Source: Gorsachius magnificus
Lineage: Eukaryota > Chordata > Aves > Pelecaniformes > Ardeidae
Length of the DNA stretch: 64,000 nucleotides
NCBI GenBank assembly: GCA_034008185.1
Contig: CM067082.1
Span: forward strand, 102,047,311-102,111,310
Reading direction: 5' to 3'
The position numbers and the translations under genes were made by a program. The notes beneath the pieces were generated by a model, which worked only from the letters and a program-made list of their open reading frames with translations, did not search any database and had not been told where the DNA came from. The first letter of the stretch is position 1. Each line of letters begins with the position of its first letter. Below, piece after piece: positions 40,401 through 51,560 of the stretch.

Positions 40401-41180
40401 CATCCACCTGCACCACGGCTATGCTTTTGGAAAGTGAAAAGTGGAAAGCTTACAATGAACATAGGATAGATGCACATTCATGGTATTTGGCATTCTTCCT
40501 TTGGATTGTGCTTTACCCTAAATGCCTGTAAAATGAATACCTGGAACGACTCTTTGTGGCTTGGGATTTTTTCACATTTGTTTGTCTTATTTTTAATAGC
40601 TTGTTTTTTCACTTTGAGATATTCTGCAAGCTTGCTTTTTCTCTGTAGCTGTTTGTGGTGGTTACTTGAACTGAGGACGATAATCGTAAAACCATGGTTG
40701 GTCTCCATTGTAAAATGTTCTAGTGCCTTTGATGGAGCGTTGGTCTTGCTGTGCTGGGTAAATGTACAGATCGTGAAGTGGTATTTCCTGCCTAAAAACT
40801 CTTGTGATTTTTTTCGAAACTTGTGTTTGGTTTTATCTCACTGGCGCGAAAGGCAGGACTATATATCATAGCACCTCTCACATTGTTTTCCTTGTCTGGT
40901 GTTTTCTTGGTTGGCCGATTGCTGGGCTATGTCAGTACCAAAAACAAGTTAGCACCAGCCTGCAATGTTTATTCAAGTAAAATTTCACAGACTTTTTGTT
41001 TGCTTGAGCACTGCAGGAGTGAAACCTTTTAGGTTCGAGCAAAATGATGTGCAGCTTTTCCAATTTGTTAAGTATTATTTTCGATATTCCTGTCAACTGT
41101 TGACAAATTTGAGACATGTTGACAAAAAATCATAATTCCATAAGGAAAATGCACTTCTATTCCTTATTTTCCAAATAGCT
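37490..41180. other. Non-coding DNA, nothing recognised
   Basis: Composition is mixed. The 40470-40871 open frame (133 codons, rich in Leu, Phe, Cys and Trp) comes from T-rich DNA and lacks any recognised domain. No RNA gene, CpG island or transposon terminus is seen. Confidence 0.55.
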
Positions 41181-41185
41181 TCCTC

Positions 41186-41345
41186 AGGACGAAATCCTGC
41201 AAACATACTAAAAATTACCATTTACTTTAAGTGTGGGGGTAACTTCAGTGAATTCAATTGAATTTACTGTTGAAATTACGTCCCTTATGCCCATCAAAGA
41301 GCCTATGGCAAAAATTCCACTGTCTTCAGCGAAACCTGGGAATCT
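41186..41345. repeat. Ancient palindromic amniote repeat, degraded
   Basis: A left part 'gaaatcctgcaaacatac' with 'ggtaacttcagtgaattcaa' is followed by a right part 'cctatggcaaaaattccact' then 'gtcttcagcgaaacctggga'. These phrases resemble old amniote elements built from inverted arms carrying 'tcctgcaaa' and 'ccattgacttcagtgg' motifs, similar to the clearer copy at 60199-60304. Boundaries and family are uncertain. Confidence 0.45.
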
Positions 41346-41349
41346 TGAT

Positions 41350-43510
41350 ACTGAATTGGGAGGCAAGATTCGTATTTGACATGAATGGTAAAAATAATTG
41401 CCGAGTCAAAATGTGACATCTGCTTCCACTTAAGACCTGCAGGTCCCTGGATGCCCCAGCTTGCTCAAGGACATTGAAAAGAGCCAGAAAGTTCAGTTAC
41501 TGTTAGCTACCACCTGGCACGGTGTTGAACTTCAGACTGCTAGCAGTGAGGATTACTGCCAGACCAGTGCTGGGGACAGCTGGTTTTGCACCAGGCTCCT
41601 CTCCAAACTTCCACTTTGTATAACTAACTACGTGTACCTTTTAGAACTATCTATCTGCTTAGTATTTCAGTCCAGGACCTCAAATCTGGATGTAGTGAGC
41701 TCAACTGTACTGCAACTTGCAACTAAGAAATTTAAAAGTAGTACCAAAGAAGTAAATATGAGGATATTTTCAAAAAAGGGGAGCATATTGTGGGATCAGT
41801 TGTGATCCTGGGATCCCACATTTGGTTGGCTTGTTTTGCTAACAGTACATAGGCAGGGGTGTAGCAGTAAGCACTGGTAAAAGGACACACGGCACATCAG
41901 TGGATAGTTTTCTGAAGTACCAGGCCTTTGCTTCCCTTTGAACACCATTGCATGAAATTAAGCTGCAGATTTCTTCTTGTCTCCCAATGAGGCATTACCC
42001 AAACCTCCAGTCTGGGGGGCAGAGAGGTGTAATTCAGGTTATTCCCTTGTGAAACAATGCAAGTCTCCTGCTAATCAGTTCCTACCAGGCTCCTGTGAAT
42101 GTTCTTCATTACCGAAGAGGAAAAAGAGAGGACTGAAATAGTCTGACGTAAATGATGTGCAAGGAAAAATAACTATAGGGAAAATGAAAAGCTATAAAAG
42201 CATTTTTGTGTATGTGCATGTATATGCATATGTGTATGTGGGACTGTTGTCCTCTGTCGCTAATAAGAGCTGTGCATGCTGCTGGGTCACACACCAGCAA
42301 TAACTTGATCTGCCATGAGTACCTGACCACCTTTCTGCTGAATTAACCAGACGCAGAGGTTGTGCTGGTTTTATGCTGGCTGCAGGGAAACAGAAAAATC
42401 TTTCACCTGGTATAAATCCTGACTGATCAAGCTTATTAGTATTTTTTGATGTCCTGACTTTCTATCAACAGAATAGCTTTATATTGAAGTGGTCCTGTAC
42501 TAGAAGCTATAAAGCCAGACTTACTGTATTTCTGAACCAGAGCCTGATATGGGCCGTGATGCCAGAGTAAAGGTGGAGAGCAAAGTCACTGACAGTTGCT
42601 TCAAAGTCTCATCTGGTGCATTTTATTTGATCCATTTGGTGGGTGCGCGGCTCAGCGTCCCATTCGCAAAAAGACTAAGCCAGTAACTGGTATAGACAGA
42701 TAGATGTGAGACTGAAAGATTGAGAGGGGTAGATATAGATACATATACCACATGAGGTCTTGGCGGATGAGAAATTCATGTTTTCAATTCACTAATCCCA
42801 GATGCCTCCTGTCTAGATATCATCAAATATGTTGCGCTCTGTCTTTCCATAAGGACGAATGTCCACCAAGGACAGATTAAGGCCAGTAAACTTGCTGGAA
42901 TCCTGACTAGATTGGAGTTTGCACCCAGGTGGCTGGAGAGGATAAACGAGCAGTTCTGAGTGGCTCCTGAAAGCCCAAGGAATGCTACCTGATTTACAAC
43001 CATTATTGCCACACTTTACCTGGGACAACTTTAATTGGGGATGCTCTGCTAGTAGTGTAGTGGTAGAGCATTAAAACTTTATGAAAAAGACATTTGTAAA
43101 TGCTCACTAAGCAGCATCATTATAGATACATAAGGCCAAGATGAAATTACTTAGATGCTGTTTACCTGTTTTTCCTGTTGCCATTAAAAAAAGCAAACAA
43201 ATCCCTTGTATGCACAGTTGAACTATGACAATGGGCATCCACCGGCTATTGAAATAATTATTTAAGAGGCTGATGAAAAGCCTGAAGACTGCAGGCTTTC
43301 CATGATATTTGAGAATGCTTTAAAATGTTGGCTAGGAGAATTAAGACTTAGGGAAAAACCTAGTCATTTCCTAGGGGAGTGTCTGAATGCCATGTTTCAC
43401 CTCAGAATGTGTATTTCCAAGTCACTGCATCAATAACTGAAAAAAAAAAAAAAAGACATTTTAACAGATCCTTTATATATGTGATATTTCCCACCCATGA
43501 CCGACACAAC
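41350..43510. other. Non-coding DNA with a small hairpin and TG-rich simple repeat
   Basis: No gene recognised. A TG/TA-rich microsatellite-like stretch occupies 42207-42240. A 9-bp perfect inverted repeat with a 14-base loop lies at 41789-41820. An A-rich run (about 14-15 A) begins at 43440. The 41461-41805 open frame (114 codons) has no family features. Confidence 0.55.
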
Positions 43511-43513
43511 CAT

Positions 43514-43518
43514 ACTAG
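43514..43518. repeat. Target-site duplication, left copy (ACTAG)
   Basis: The five bases ACTAG directly precede the LTR's terminal TG and are repeated exactly after its terminal CA at 44062-44066. A 5-bp duplication is the expected product of integration for ERVL-type (class III) elements. Confidence 0.9.
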
Positions 43519-44061
43519 TGTCATGGTTTACCCGGCAGGCAGCTAACCACCATGCGGCTCTTTGCTCACTCCCCTGATATGTGGTGGGGGAGAGAATCGA
43601 AAAAAAGGTAACACTCGCGGGTTGAGATAAAGACAATTTAATAGGACAGGAAGGGAAGGGAAAATAATAATAATGATAAATGAATACACAAAACAGGTGA
43701 TGCACAATGCAACTGCTCATCACCTGCTGGCTGATGCCCAGACAGTTCCCGAGCAGCGGCCCTCTGGCCAACTCCCCCCAGTTTTTTGTTCAGCATGATG
43801 TCGTATCATCTGGAATATCCCTTTGGCCAGTTGGGGTCAGATGTCCTGGTTCTGTCCCCTCCCAGCTTCTTGTGCACCTCCAACTTCCCCGCTGGCAGGG
43901 CAGCATGAGAAGCTGAAAAATCCTTGACTTAGTGTAAGTCTTGCTCAGCAACAACTAAAAGATCAGTGTGTTATCAATGTTCTTCTCATCCTAAATCCAA
44001 AACGCAGCACTACACCAGCTCTAGGAAGAAAATTAATTCTACCCCAGCCAAAACCAGGACA
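43519..44061 (-). mobile_element. Solo LTR of an avian endogenous retrovirus (ERVL-like)
   Basis: A 543-bp element starts with TG and ends with CA. It is bounded by identical 5-bp ACTAG duplications, and no internal retroviral genes are adjacent, so it is a solo LTR left after recombination between two LTRs. On the minus strand an ATTAAA-type polyadenylation signal corresponds to 43637-43643 (+ strand 'tttaata'), which sets the orientation. The 'cgggttgagataaagaca' region and the opening 'tgtcatggttta' match an LTR I recognise as common in birds. The 5-bp duplication points to an ERVL-like family; the exact family name is not certain. The 113-codon minus frame at 43430-43771 is incidental. 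Confidence 0.9.
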
Positions 44062-44066
44062 ACTAG
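44062..44066. repeat. Target-site duplication, right copy (ACTAG)
   Basis: Exact copy of 43514-43518, immediately after the LTR's terminal CA. Confidence 0.9.
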
Positions 44067-44069
44067 GAT

Positions 44070-47000
44070 ATGTTAAAGTAGGATTAGATATGCTAGGAAA
44101 AAACCTGTCTTTTTTCTGATAATTTCGTTCAAGGAACTGGTTTAAATTCTGCCAGGAGAGTCTATATAAACTCCATCTCCTGTAATAGGGCTTGTAACTG
44201 CACCCTGGAATATACTGCTAAATCCTTTCACACGCAGTCCGACGGCTCAGTCGGGAGAGAAGCTGAGACAATTCCCTAGAGAGAGGTTGAAAGTATCCCA
44301 GATCATTTAAAGGGAATGTTAATGATGATCTATCTAATTACAACAACCTAAATATCAGCACCCTTAGCAACTTCATTTCTTATTATAGCATGGCAAAAAG
44401 GAGATAAACAGATTATTTATGCTTGTTCTGCACGGAATGTTATGGTTTTGGTGTCTTTATTGAATGTAGCCTCTTAGAGAGACCGTGGTTTTCCCCCAAA
44501 TGCTCCCTGCATGATAGTTAACATGTATGGGGTGCCTTTAAATAGCAAACAAAGGAAACTCACTCTACTTGCTTGTTTAATATGTTTATGGTCGTATATG
44601 AAAATATCACACACTAAAAAAAAAAAGAAAACATTTTTTCTTATTAAAATGATGTTCATAATAATGAAGTGTTTTAATGCAACCGTACATCTTAAGTCAG
44701 AGAGGGTAAAAGTATATTGAACAAAAGTTTACATTTAAGACCTGGGGAGCTTAGGCTTTCTCTGTAGCCAGCCCAAATGTGCAGAAATTCCTGCAGAAAC
44801 TAATGCTCTTTTTATTCATGTGTAAAATCTAGCTTTTTGCCTTAGTTTTCCTTCAGCAATCACATCAGAGTTAAAAAAAAAAATCCTTACCTATTTAAGG
44901 TGAAAGGGGATTAAAAAAAAAAAATCACCGGGTCTTGACCCATTTGATTTTATTGTATGGCATTCAAAAAACCTAGTGATGAATATGGTATAAATAGCTA
45001 GCTAGACTAGTTAGATTAGACATGCAAAGAAAGAGGATAGTGGATAAGAGATGATCTGCTGGAGTAGAAAGATAATCCTGATCACTAGGGATCAGTCCTT
45101 CTACTGAAATCTAGCAGGATCCCCAATGTTAAAGAAGAAGTAGAAAGACACAGAAGTTCCTTGCTAAAGACCACCAGAAGGAGTGAGTGATGCATGTCGA
45201 AGCCTGTGAAGGGCTACCATGAGCATCCTTAGAAAATTCAAACTCTTGAATGAGGGCTGTTATTTGGAAAAATATGGATATTCACTGGCAATTTTCCATT
45301 TTTTTCCAACGGCACAAATAACAATCAAAAATCCAAATAATGGAAGAATCTAAAGCAAACCAAAAATCCTCTGTGAGGCTGGAAACTGAAATGTGTCAGC
45401 AAAAGAAATTCTGAAAGGGAAATTGATACTGAAATTTGTAAGACCAGTTTAAACTTGTAAGATAAATGAAATGCAAAGAATTATGAGTAAGTAAATAGCA
45501 AACTTCAGGTCTGCAATATTTATGTAAGTTTAGGTATGTTCCACAACATGACAATGTTATTTGCCATTAATCTAGAAGGGTAAAAAATTGCAAGCAGACT
45601 GAAAGAAAAATCATTATATTGGCTCCAAATTTTTTATTAAAGTTCAGTAGTCCATCTCCCAGTCTTTCTCCAGGAATATAGCAGGTACTATACTGCCTTT
45701 CTCATGGCAAAGTAAAAGAAATTTGGCTTCCACCAAAGACCCAAATTAGATTAGTGTGCAGTGGTACATCAGTTTATAATTTCTTTCAAAACTAAGAGAT
45801 TCCAACTAATTAGTTCTTTCCCTACTCAGGCCCCATCTACCCATTTGCTTTCATTACATCAATTCCCTCTTAGTACTGCAGTTAACTGCCCTAACTTGTT
45901 ATACCCCTCCCAAATTTGGTCACCTCCACACCCCACTTCTGCATCCCGCTTTAGGCCATGCACCTTTCCCTGTACCCCCAGCTGCTCCTTCTGCAGACTC
46001 TGAGGATTTTGACATGGTGCCACCTCATACCTCTCTTTTTCTGCCACCAGCTACCTCCTGAGACCTCTCTGCTGTACTAGACAGCCATGCAACAAGAGGG
46101 TTGTATGGGTGGGAGCAAGATCCACTGGCCAAGTTCTCTTGTGATGGATATTGCATAAATGGCCAGAATTGGTGTGGTTGCTCCGTATCCTCATGTTCCA
46201 CCCGTGCTCCCTGAGGCTACCCCTGGGAAAGCACAGCAGATGTGCCCATTTCATAGAATTTCTTCCAATAAGGTATTTGCCTATTGGCAACACCATAATT
46301 ACCTTGACAGCTTTATCTGCTACGGACAGACACTTACCTGGGTAACCAGCACCAGCCAGGTGGGTGTCCAGCTGCTGAAGGGGGTGTGTGCTGATGCTCC
46401 AAACTGTGTGCGTGTGATGGGGTGGGAAGCCCAAAGGGTAGTGGGTACCAGGGAAGCTGGCAATCTCCAGAGGCCAAGTATTCACTGGGATTGGATAGAA
46501 AGTGGAAGGTGGTGCAACTGGGAGTGGTGAGAAGACCGGCTCTTGGTGTTACTTAGTATCAGGTGTTTTCCATTGCAGCTTATGTGAGCAGAGCGCTTGC
46601 TCCTTCTGATTGTGCTTTCCTGGAACAACGGGTGCAACAAAAAGGGAATATAAGCACACAGCCTGGAGGCACGTAATTTTCAAGGCATAGGCTGAGAAGA
46701 AACGAGGACATAAGGTAGGCTGAAGAAATGCAGTATTGTGTGTGATACAACTTTTGGCAGAAATGTCCCCGTAGTTGTGGTGTCTTCTGTCAGAGAGATG
46801 GGTTTTGGCACTGACCAACAGGTCTTCTGCAAGAGCCAATTGCTATTTGCAGGCAAACATCATAGACAAATCTCAGAGGTCAGTTTCTCTTGGAGGTGCA
46901 ATCCAGATGTGTGGAAAACTCATTACATTTTATTAATATATAGTTTTTGTCTTGCTGTTGTGTCTTTGAAGTATGATTCCTCAGAAGCAGACATGAAAGA

Positions 47001-48090
47001 TGTTAAGAAAGGCACCTCCCTAAACAGAGCTGCCCATTTTCATTTTGTTTAGCTGAAGGGTCTTGGATCCTCTAAGCTCCTGTTATGCGCTTCATTGTCA
47101 AGGTGTTGAAACATTTACAATGCGTTTCAAATGGCAAATGTCACCCACTCTCTGTCGGTTTTTATTTTCTGCTTGGCCTGACCATTCAGACAGGCACAGG
47201 CAGAAACCTTTGGTTGTTGTTTGTGTTTCCCTTCTCTCAAGACTTTCACTGCTCAGAAATGCGTCAGGAGTTTTTGTTTTTTGTTTTTTTTTTTTTTTTT
47301 TTTGTAAGCAGAGCTCAAAGCATTCTATCTGCTCTTCAGTTTTTAAAATTTCTTGACTGTTTTAATTTTGGTGGGAGTTGAGTGTAGTGAAATGTTTGGG
47401 GGTTCTTATCTTAAATGAGAAATGTGTGCCTTGAACAGAGCTGGTGTGAATCAGAATAAAATAAAAAAAAAGAAAAGATGAAATATATTTTAATGACATG
47501 ACAAGATGTCCAAACTCTAGGAAATAGGAATTTCTTTTTTCAAAAGTCCAAGGGGAATACTGATTTGAAGGGCTACCCTCAACTTAAAATCACGCCCCTG
47601 TTTCAACATCTTTTCTACCTACTGTTAAAATTAGTATCGTAAGATCACCAACACAGAATTATAAATGGTTAGACAAACAGGATTTTCCACATTAATTTGT
47701 TTCTTTTATAAAGCAACACTTTGTATGTTGGTTAATTTCCCCTGTTACTTACAAGGGCTTTCATTATGCAAAGAGGAAAAAAAAAAGTTTAAGAAAAAAA
47801 ACTGATTGCAAAAATACAAAGGAATAGGGAATAAGCAGAAAAAGAGAGGGGAACTATGGGCTGAATGAATCATATAGCTCTTAAATGGATCTCTAAAGAG
47901 ACAGGAGGTTTGCCTAAACATTCTGTACACCGCCCCACCCCTGGTAAATATACATATCTATAAACAAAAACATCCGCAGTACCCCATCGCTGTTATCATA
48001 ATACCATGAAACAGACAACATTTTCCCAGAAAAAATAGGACTGGAAAATGAAGCCCTGTAAGATGAAAAAAGGTGGAAGAATATCAGCTC
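44070..48090. other. Non-coding DNA with simple tracts
   Basis: No gene recognised. T-rich run at 47274-47303 and A-rich runs near 44873-44882, 44913-44924 and 44616-44627. The 46051-46530 region is somewhat GC-richer and has frames of 123-144 codons on both strands with no domains, so they are treated as chance. Confidence 0.55.
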
Positions 48091-48099
48091 TTGCTATCT

Positions 48100-48560
48100 G
48101 TATTCAGATCCTGCTCTTGCACTTGCCTCCTCCCCACGTAGCGCTGCGCCTGTCAGCAGTATCGGCTGGGCAACCGAGCGCTCCTCATTCTGAGCAGGGG
48201 CAGATTTGCCCCTTGGTACGCAGTGAAATTGCTGGCTGGGGAGTTGTGGCGCCGGGCTCACAGGCTGCTGCCCCTTCCATCAGGTCCCAGTGCTCGCCTT
48301 GAACTCCCCACCATGCAGGGGCGCTGGGCGCTGAGGATCCCCCGGCCCGGGCGTGCATGCGTGGCAGGTTGGATGATGTGCGCCTCTCACTCACCGTGAA
48401 AGCATCTGGCTACCGTGTCTGTCCTGAAAGTCAGGGGGTACCGGGCCGGTGCTGTAAAACACACGCACAAATCAGCGTGCCTGGGATTGCCAGTGCGATT
48501 GGTCTGACCGTGCTCGGGACGTCCATCAATCATAGGCACCTCTCCAAAGCTACCTCTTTG
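48100..48560. promoter_or_regulatory. GC-rich shoulder upstream of the CpG island
   Basis: GC and CpG rise here relative to the surrounding DNA, with runs such as 'ccccggcccgggcgtgcatg' at about 48340-48358 and an inverted CCAAT box ('gcgattggtctgacc') near 48496. On the minus strand a donor-like GTGAGTG sequence is complementary to 48387-48394, so a leftward transcript starting here is conceivable. It could be a secondary promoter or simply an outlier of the main island. Confidence 0.3.
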
Positions 48561-49798
48561 CGCCCAGAGCAGATTTCCAGGTGAAAAAAAGCACCCCAGT
48601 GAGTCTGAGGAAACTTGGGTTGAAGTGGTCTTTGGGCCAGGTCAGACTGCCTTCTCGTTGTTTCTAAAAACCCTCACGAACCAAGTCGCCCCCAACCACA
48701 AATACCTGCAGCTTTGTTTTGTAATAAAATGAACATTTTCAATGGTGACACTAAGGGAAGCTTTCTGAAATGAACAGCATGAAAGGCCACTCTTGCATTT
48801 CTATCAGCGAACATACCTTCCTTCAAGAACCATTGCTTTTTTGTGGGACTTCTCAAATGCTTCGGGTAGCTGGAGCTCGGTACCTTGCTAAATCATCTAC
48901 ATCAGTAACAAATCTTTACTTGGCTCTGTTGCGAGCCAGCTTATGAACAAAGATGGCAACAACTTAAATATATATGCTTTTCCTGAGAGCCAGCCCCACC
49001 TTTTGACTTGATGGAAAATGGTTATGATAACGTTCATTTATGGTTTCTCAGACTTTTTTAATACCAGAGGAGGAAAAAAAAAAGGCAAAGTGTCTTGTCA
49101 GGAGGTATCATTTCCCAAAGGATGGACCATATCGGAACAAATAAGTTTTGGCATCCTAGTTCCTGCTTTATTTCTGAACTGCAGCACGCATCGCTGTGGG
49201 AGACCCGCTCACAGGGAGCCCTGGGGGAAGGACGGGGATGAAGGGCGAGGATGGAGGGGGCGAGGAGCCCCGTTTTGCAGTATGAGGTGAAGGCCGGAGG
49301 AGCCCAGGGAAGGCTGGCGGGAGCGCTGGGACCGGAGGAGCAGGCGAAGGCACCGCTGCCACCCTTCCCCTCGCACTTTTCCCCCGAAAGCGCTATTTTT
49401 CAGCGTCACATGGCTTAGGTGAAACTTTCCTTCCAAGTCTGTCCGTCAAGTCAGTCTGCGGCGCCAGCGCAAACGCCAGCCCAGAAGCCGCAGCGCACAC
49501 AGAAAACCCGCCCGGAGGGCACGTTTTCTCCCCCAAAGCCCTGGTAGTTTTGGGGTGGGGAAGGCCCCCGAGCCCCCAGGACAGGAGAAAGGGGGGCGTC
49601 CAAGGCGCCGGGAAAAGGGGGCTGCAGATGAGAGCTGATCTGAAGGATGGAGCGGGAGAGGAGGAGGAGAGGGAGGAAGCGCGACCCGGGGCGGAGGGGG
49701 GCCGCTCCGGGGGGGCCCGCCGCCGCCCCGCGCTGCCTGCCGGCTGTGGGCGGGCTGTCGCCGCCTTCGGGCCGCCGCCGGGGCGGGCCGGGCCGGGC

Positions 49799-49818
49799 GG
49801 GGGGGGGGGGGGGGGGGG
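49799..49818 (+). repeat. G20 homopolymer tract
   Basis: Twenty consecutive G within the CpG island, next to further G-rich DNA. It has G-quadruplex potential and is prone to assembly-length error. Confidence 0.9.
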
Positions 49819-50099
49819 AGGAGGAAGGGGGGAGCGGGGGTGTCATGCCGAGAGCGCGCCTCGCAGCCCGCCAGGCCGCGGCCCGACCCGCACCCCGGGG
49901 CGCAGCCCGCCGCCCTCCGCCGCTCCCCCAGGCAGGCGGCCCCGCTTCCCGCCGGGCCCGGGGCATCCGCGCCCCGGGCAGCAGCCGCCCGCCTCCCAAA
50001 CGGGCCGAGGGAAGGGGGCAAGGGAGCGGAGCCCCTGCCGCCGCTCACAAGGAAGGGGAGGGAGGGGGGAAAGTTTAGCGGAGGGTGTTTGAATTGGGA

Positions 50100-50253
50100 G
50101 TTGTCCCAAACCTTTCCCCTGATTCCGAGGGCAGCGCTGGGAAGAGGGGGCGGCGGCGGACGAGGAGCCCTGCAACATCTGTAAAACTTGGAGGCGGCGG
50201 CGGCGAGGAGCGTGCGAGAGGGAGGAAAGCAGAGGGGACAACTTTTCCGACAC
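50100..50253 (+). other. Candidate first exon (5' UTR), start approximate
   Basis: The CpG-island segment ends in 'ttttccgacac' directly before GTGAGT at 50254, a good vertebrate splice donor. Upstream is GC-rich UTR-like text containing 'ctgcaacatctgtaaaactt' and a GGC repeat at about 50190-50205. The transcription start cannot be fixed, and 50100 is only a guess. No ATG-led coding frame runs convincingly into the donor, so the exon would be untranslated. Rightward orientation is inferred from this donor and the one at 50923. Confidence 0.4.
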
Positions 50254-50610
50254 GTGAGTACCGCGGCGCGGTGCGCCTGTTCCCCTCCGCCGGTGCCTGC
50301 CCGGAGCCAAAACAATGCCGGGCGGCGGGGCTGGCGGGGGTGTGTGGGGGGGTGTGGGTGTGCGGACGGGACGGGACGGCGGGGTCCCCCCTTCCCTCCG
50401 AAAACTGTTTGATACCAGGCTTTGGGTGGGTTTTTTGGGTTGTGAGGTTTTTTTGTTTTGTTTTTGTTGCTCCCCCCTCTTTTTCTCTCTCTCCTCCTCC
50501 ACCCCCCCACCCCCCCCCGCTCTTTTTGTTGAACCAAATCAGAAATGTCAGTCAGTGCGAGTGAGTCAGAAGGGATCAGATTACAAGATCACTGAAACTG
50601 ATGTCGGATC

Positions 50611-50640
50611 CGCGCACACACACACGCACACGCACGCACG
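50611..50640 (+). repeat. CA/CGCA simple repeat
   Basis: Alternating purine-pyrimidine (CA and CGCA) run within the CpG island. Such DNA can adopt Z-form, and it varies in length. Confidence 0.8.
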
Positions 50641-50880
50641 GAGCGGCAGAGGCGCGGGCTGCTCCCCGCGGGAGGCGGGCAGGGATAAAACAACCAACAA
50701 CGACACCCGCCGGCCCTCCTCTGCCGCCCCTGTCCCGTGCCCGTGCTAACCACCCCCCCCCCCCCACCCCCCCGCTGCTCCCCGGAGAATGCCCGCGGGC
50801 CGCGGCGGGGGCCGGCCCCGCTAGCCGCGGCGGCGGGGGAGCGGCGCGGGGGCGAGCCGCAGCGGCCCCGGCCCTCGCCC

Positions 50881-50922
50881 ATGGGCAGCGCGGGGGCTCG
50901 GCGGCAGCGGCGGCGGCGGCAG
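50881..50922 (+). other. Candidate coding first exon (14 codons)
   Basis: An ATG at 50881 opens 14 codons reading MGSAGARRQRRRRQ. They end exactly at CAG followed by GTACGT (50923), a strong splice donor, leaving phase 0. The ATG has G at +4 but C at -3, so its context is only moderate. It lies in the densest part of the island. I do not recognise the peptide. It may be a real alternative first exon, or a non-coding GGC-repeat exon that happens to contain an ATG. Confidence 0.25.
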
Positions 50923-51322
50923 GTACGTACCCGCTTGGGCGAGAAGTTCTTTTGTTTCCCGGGCTCTGCTCCGGGCCACTTTCTTCTCGTCTCCCAGCGC
51001 TCCTTCCCCGCTCCCGGCCCCCTTCCCGCCTCCCTAACTTTGGAGGCGGGGGGTAGGGGGAGCGAGGGGTCTAACCCCCAAAATGGCTGTCACAGAGCGC
51101 GGGAGTCGAGGGCGCGGGGAGAGGCGGGGGCAATTCCCCGCTCCGGGCCGGGGCCGGGCCGCGCCGCCCGGACTCGGCCGGTCACGTCCCGCGGCGGAGG
51201 TGCCGATTTGCGAGCGGCAGCTGCTTTTTTATTGCCCCCCCCCCCCGCACCCTCCTTCTCCTCGCCGCACCCCCCCCGCCCCCCCCCCTCCCCGAGCAAC
51301 TCCCGGGCATTTTCACGTCCGT

Positions 51323-51346
51323 GGGGGGGGGGGGGGGGGGGGGGGG
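51323..51346 (+). repeat. G24 homopolymer tract
   Basis: Twenty-four consecutive G inside the CpG island. It is a probable quadruplex-former and a likely sequencing or assembly weak point. Confidence 0.9.
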
Positions 51347-51534
51347 CGGGGAGCCCGGCCCCAAACTTGGCAGGGGGAAAGGCGAGAGGCGCGGGGGAGA
51401 CGGCGCGGTCACATCTGGCGGGGCGGCGGGGGCGCCCGGCGGCGGCGGGGGGGCGGCCGTGGTTCCCTGAGGGGAAGGGGCACGCCGCGTCCCGGCCGGG
51501 GGCGGGCGTGCGGGGGTGCCTGCGCCTTTTTTTT

Positions 51535-51560
51535 GGGGGGGGGGGGGGGGGGGGGGGGGG
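51535..51560 (+). repeat. T8-G26 homopolymer tract
   Basis: Eight T followed by about 26 consecutive G. This is the longest G run in the window, and its true length is likely polymorphic or uncertain in the assembly. Confidence 0.9.

Noticed and set aside
40470..40871. 133-codon hydrophobic plus-strand frame that could pass for a membrane protein
   Set aside because: T-rich DNA produces Leu/Phe/Cys-rich frames by chance. There is no promoter context, family match or splice structure.
43049..43075. tRNA A-box-like text 'tagtgtagtggtagagca'
   Set aside because: No B box, no pairing acceptor stem and no cloverleaf downstream, so probably chance or a very decayed remnant.
43430..43771. 113-codon minus-strand frame
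   Set aside because: Lies mostly inside the solo LTR and reflects LTR sequence, not a retained viral or host gene.
46251..46270. 'tttcatagaatttcttcc', like an inverted CR1 end
   Set aside because: Following sequence does not match CR1. Treated as coincidence.
46051..46530. 144-codon minus and 123-codon plus overlapping frames
   Set aside because: Both strands are open over the same moderately GC-rich DNA, with no domain, splice context or codon signal.
49446..50537. 363-codon minus-strand open frame over the CpG island, with overlapping long frames on both strands
   Set aside because: Low-complexity Pro/Arg/Gly/Ala text with simultaneous long open frames on both strands. GC-rich DNA lacks stop codons by composition, and no domain is present.
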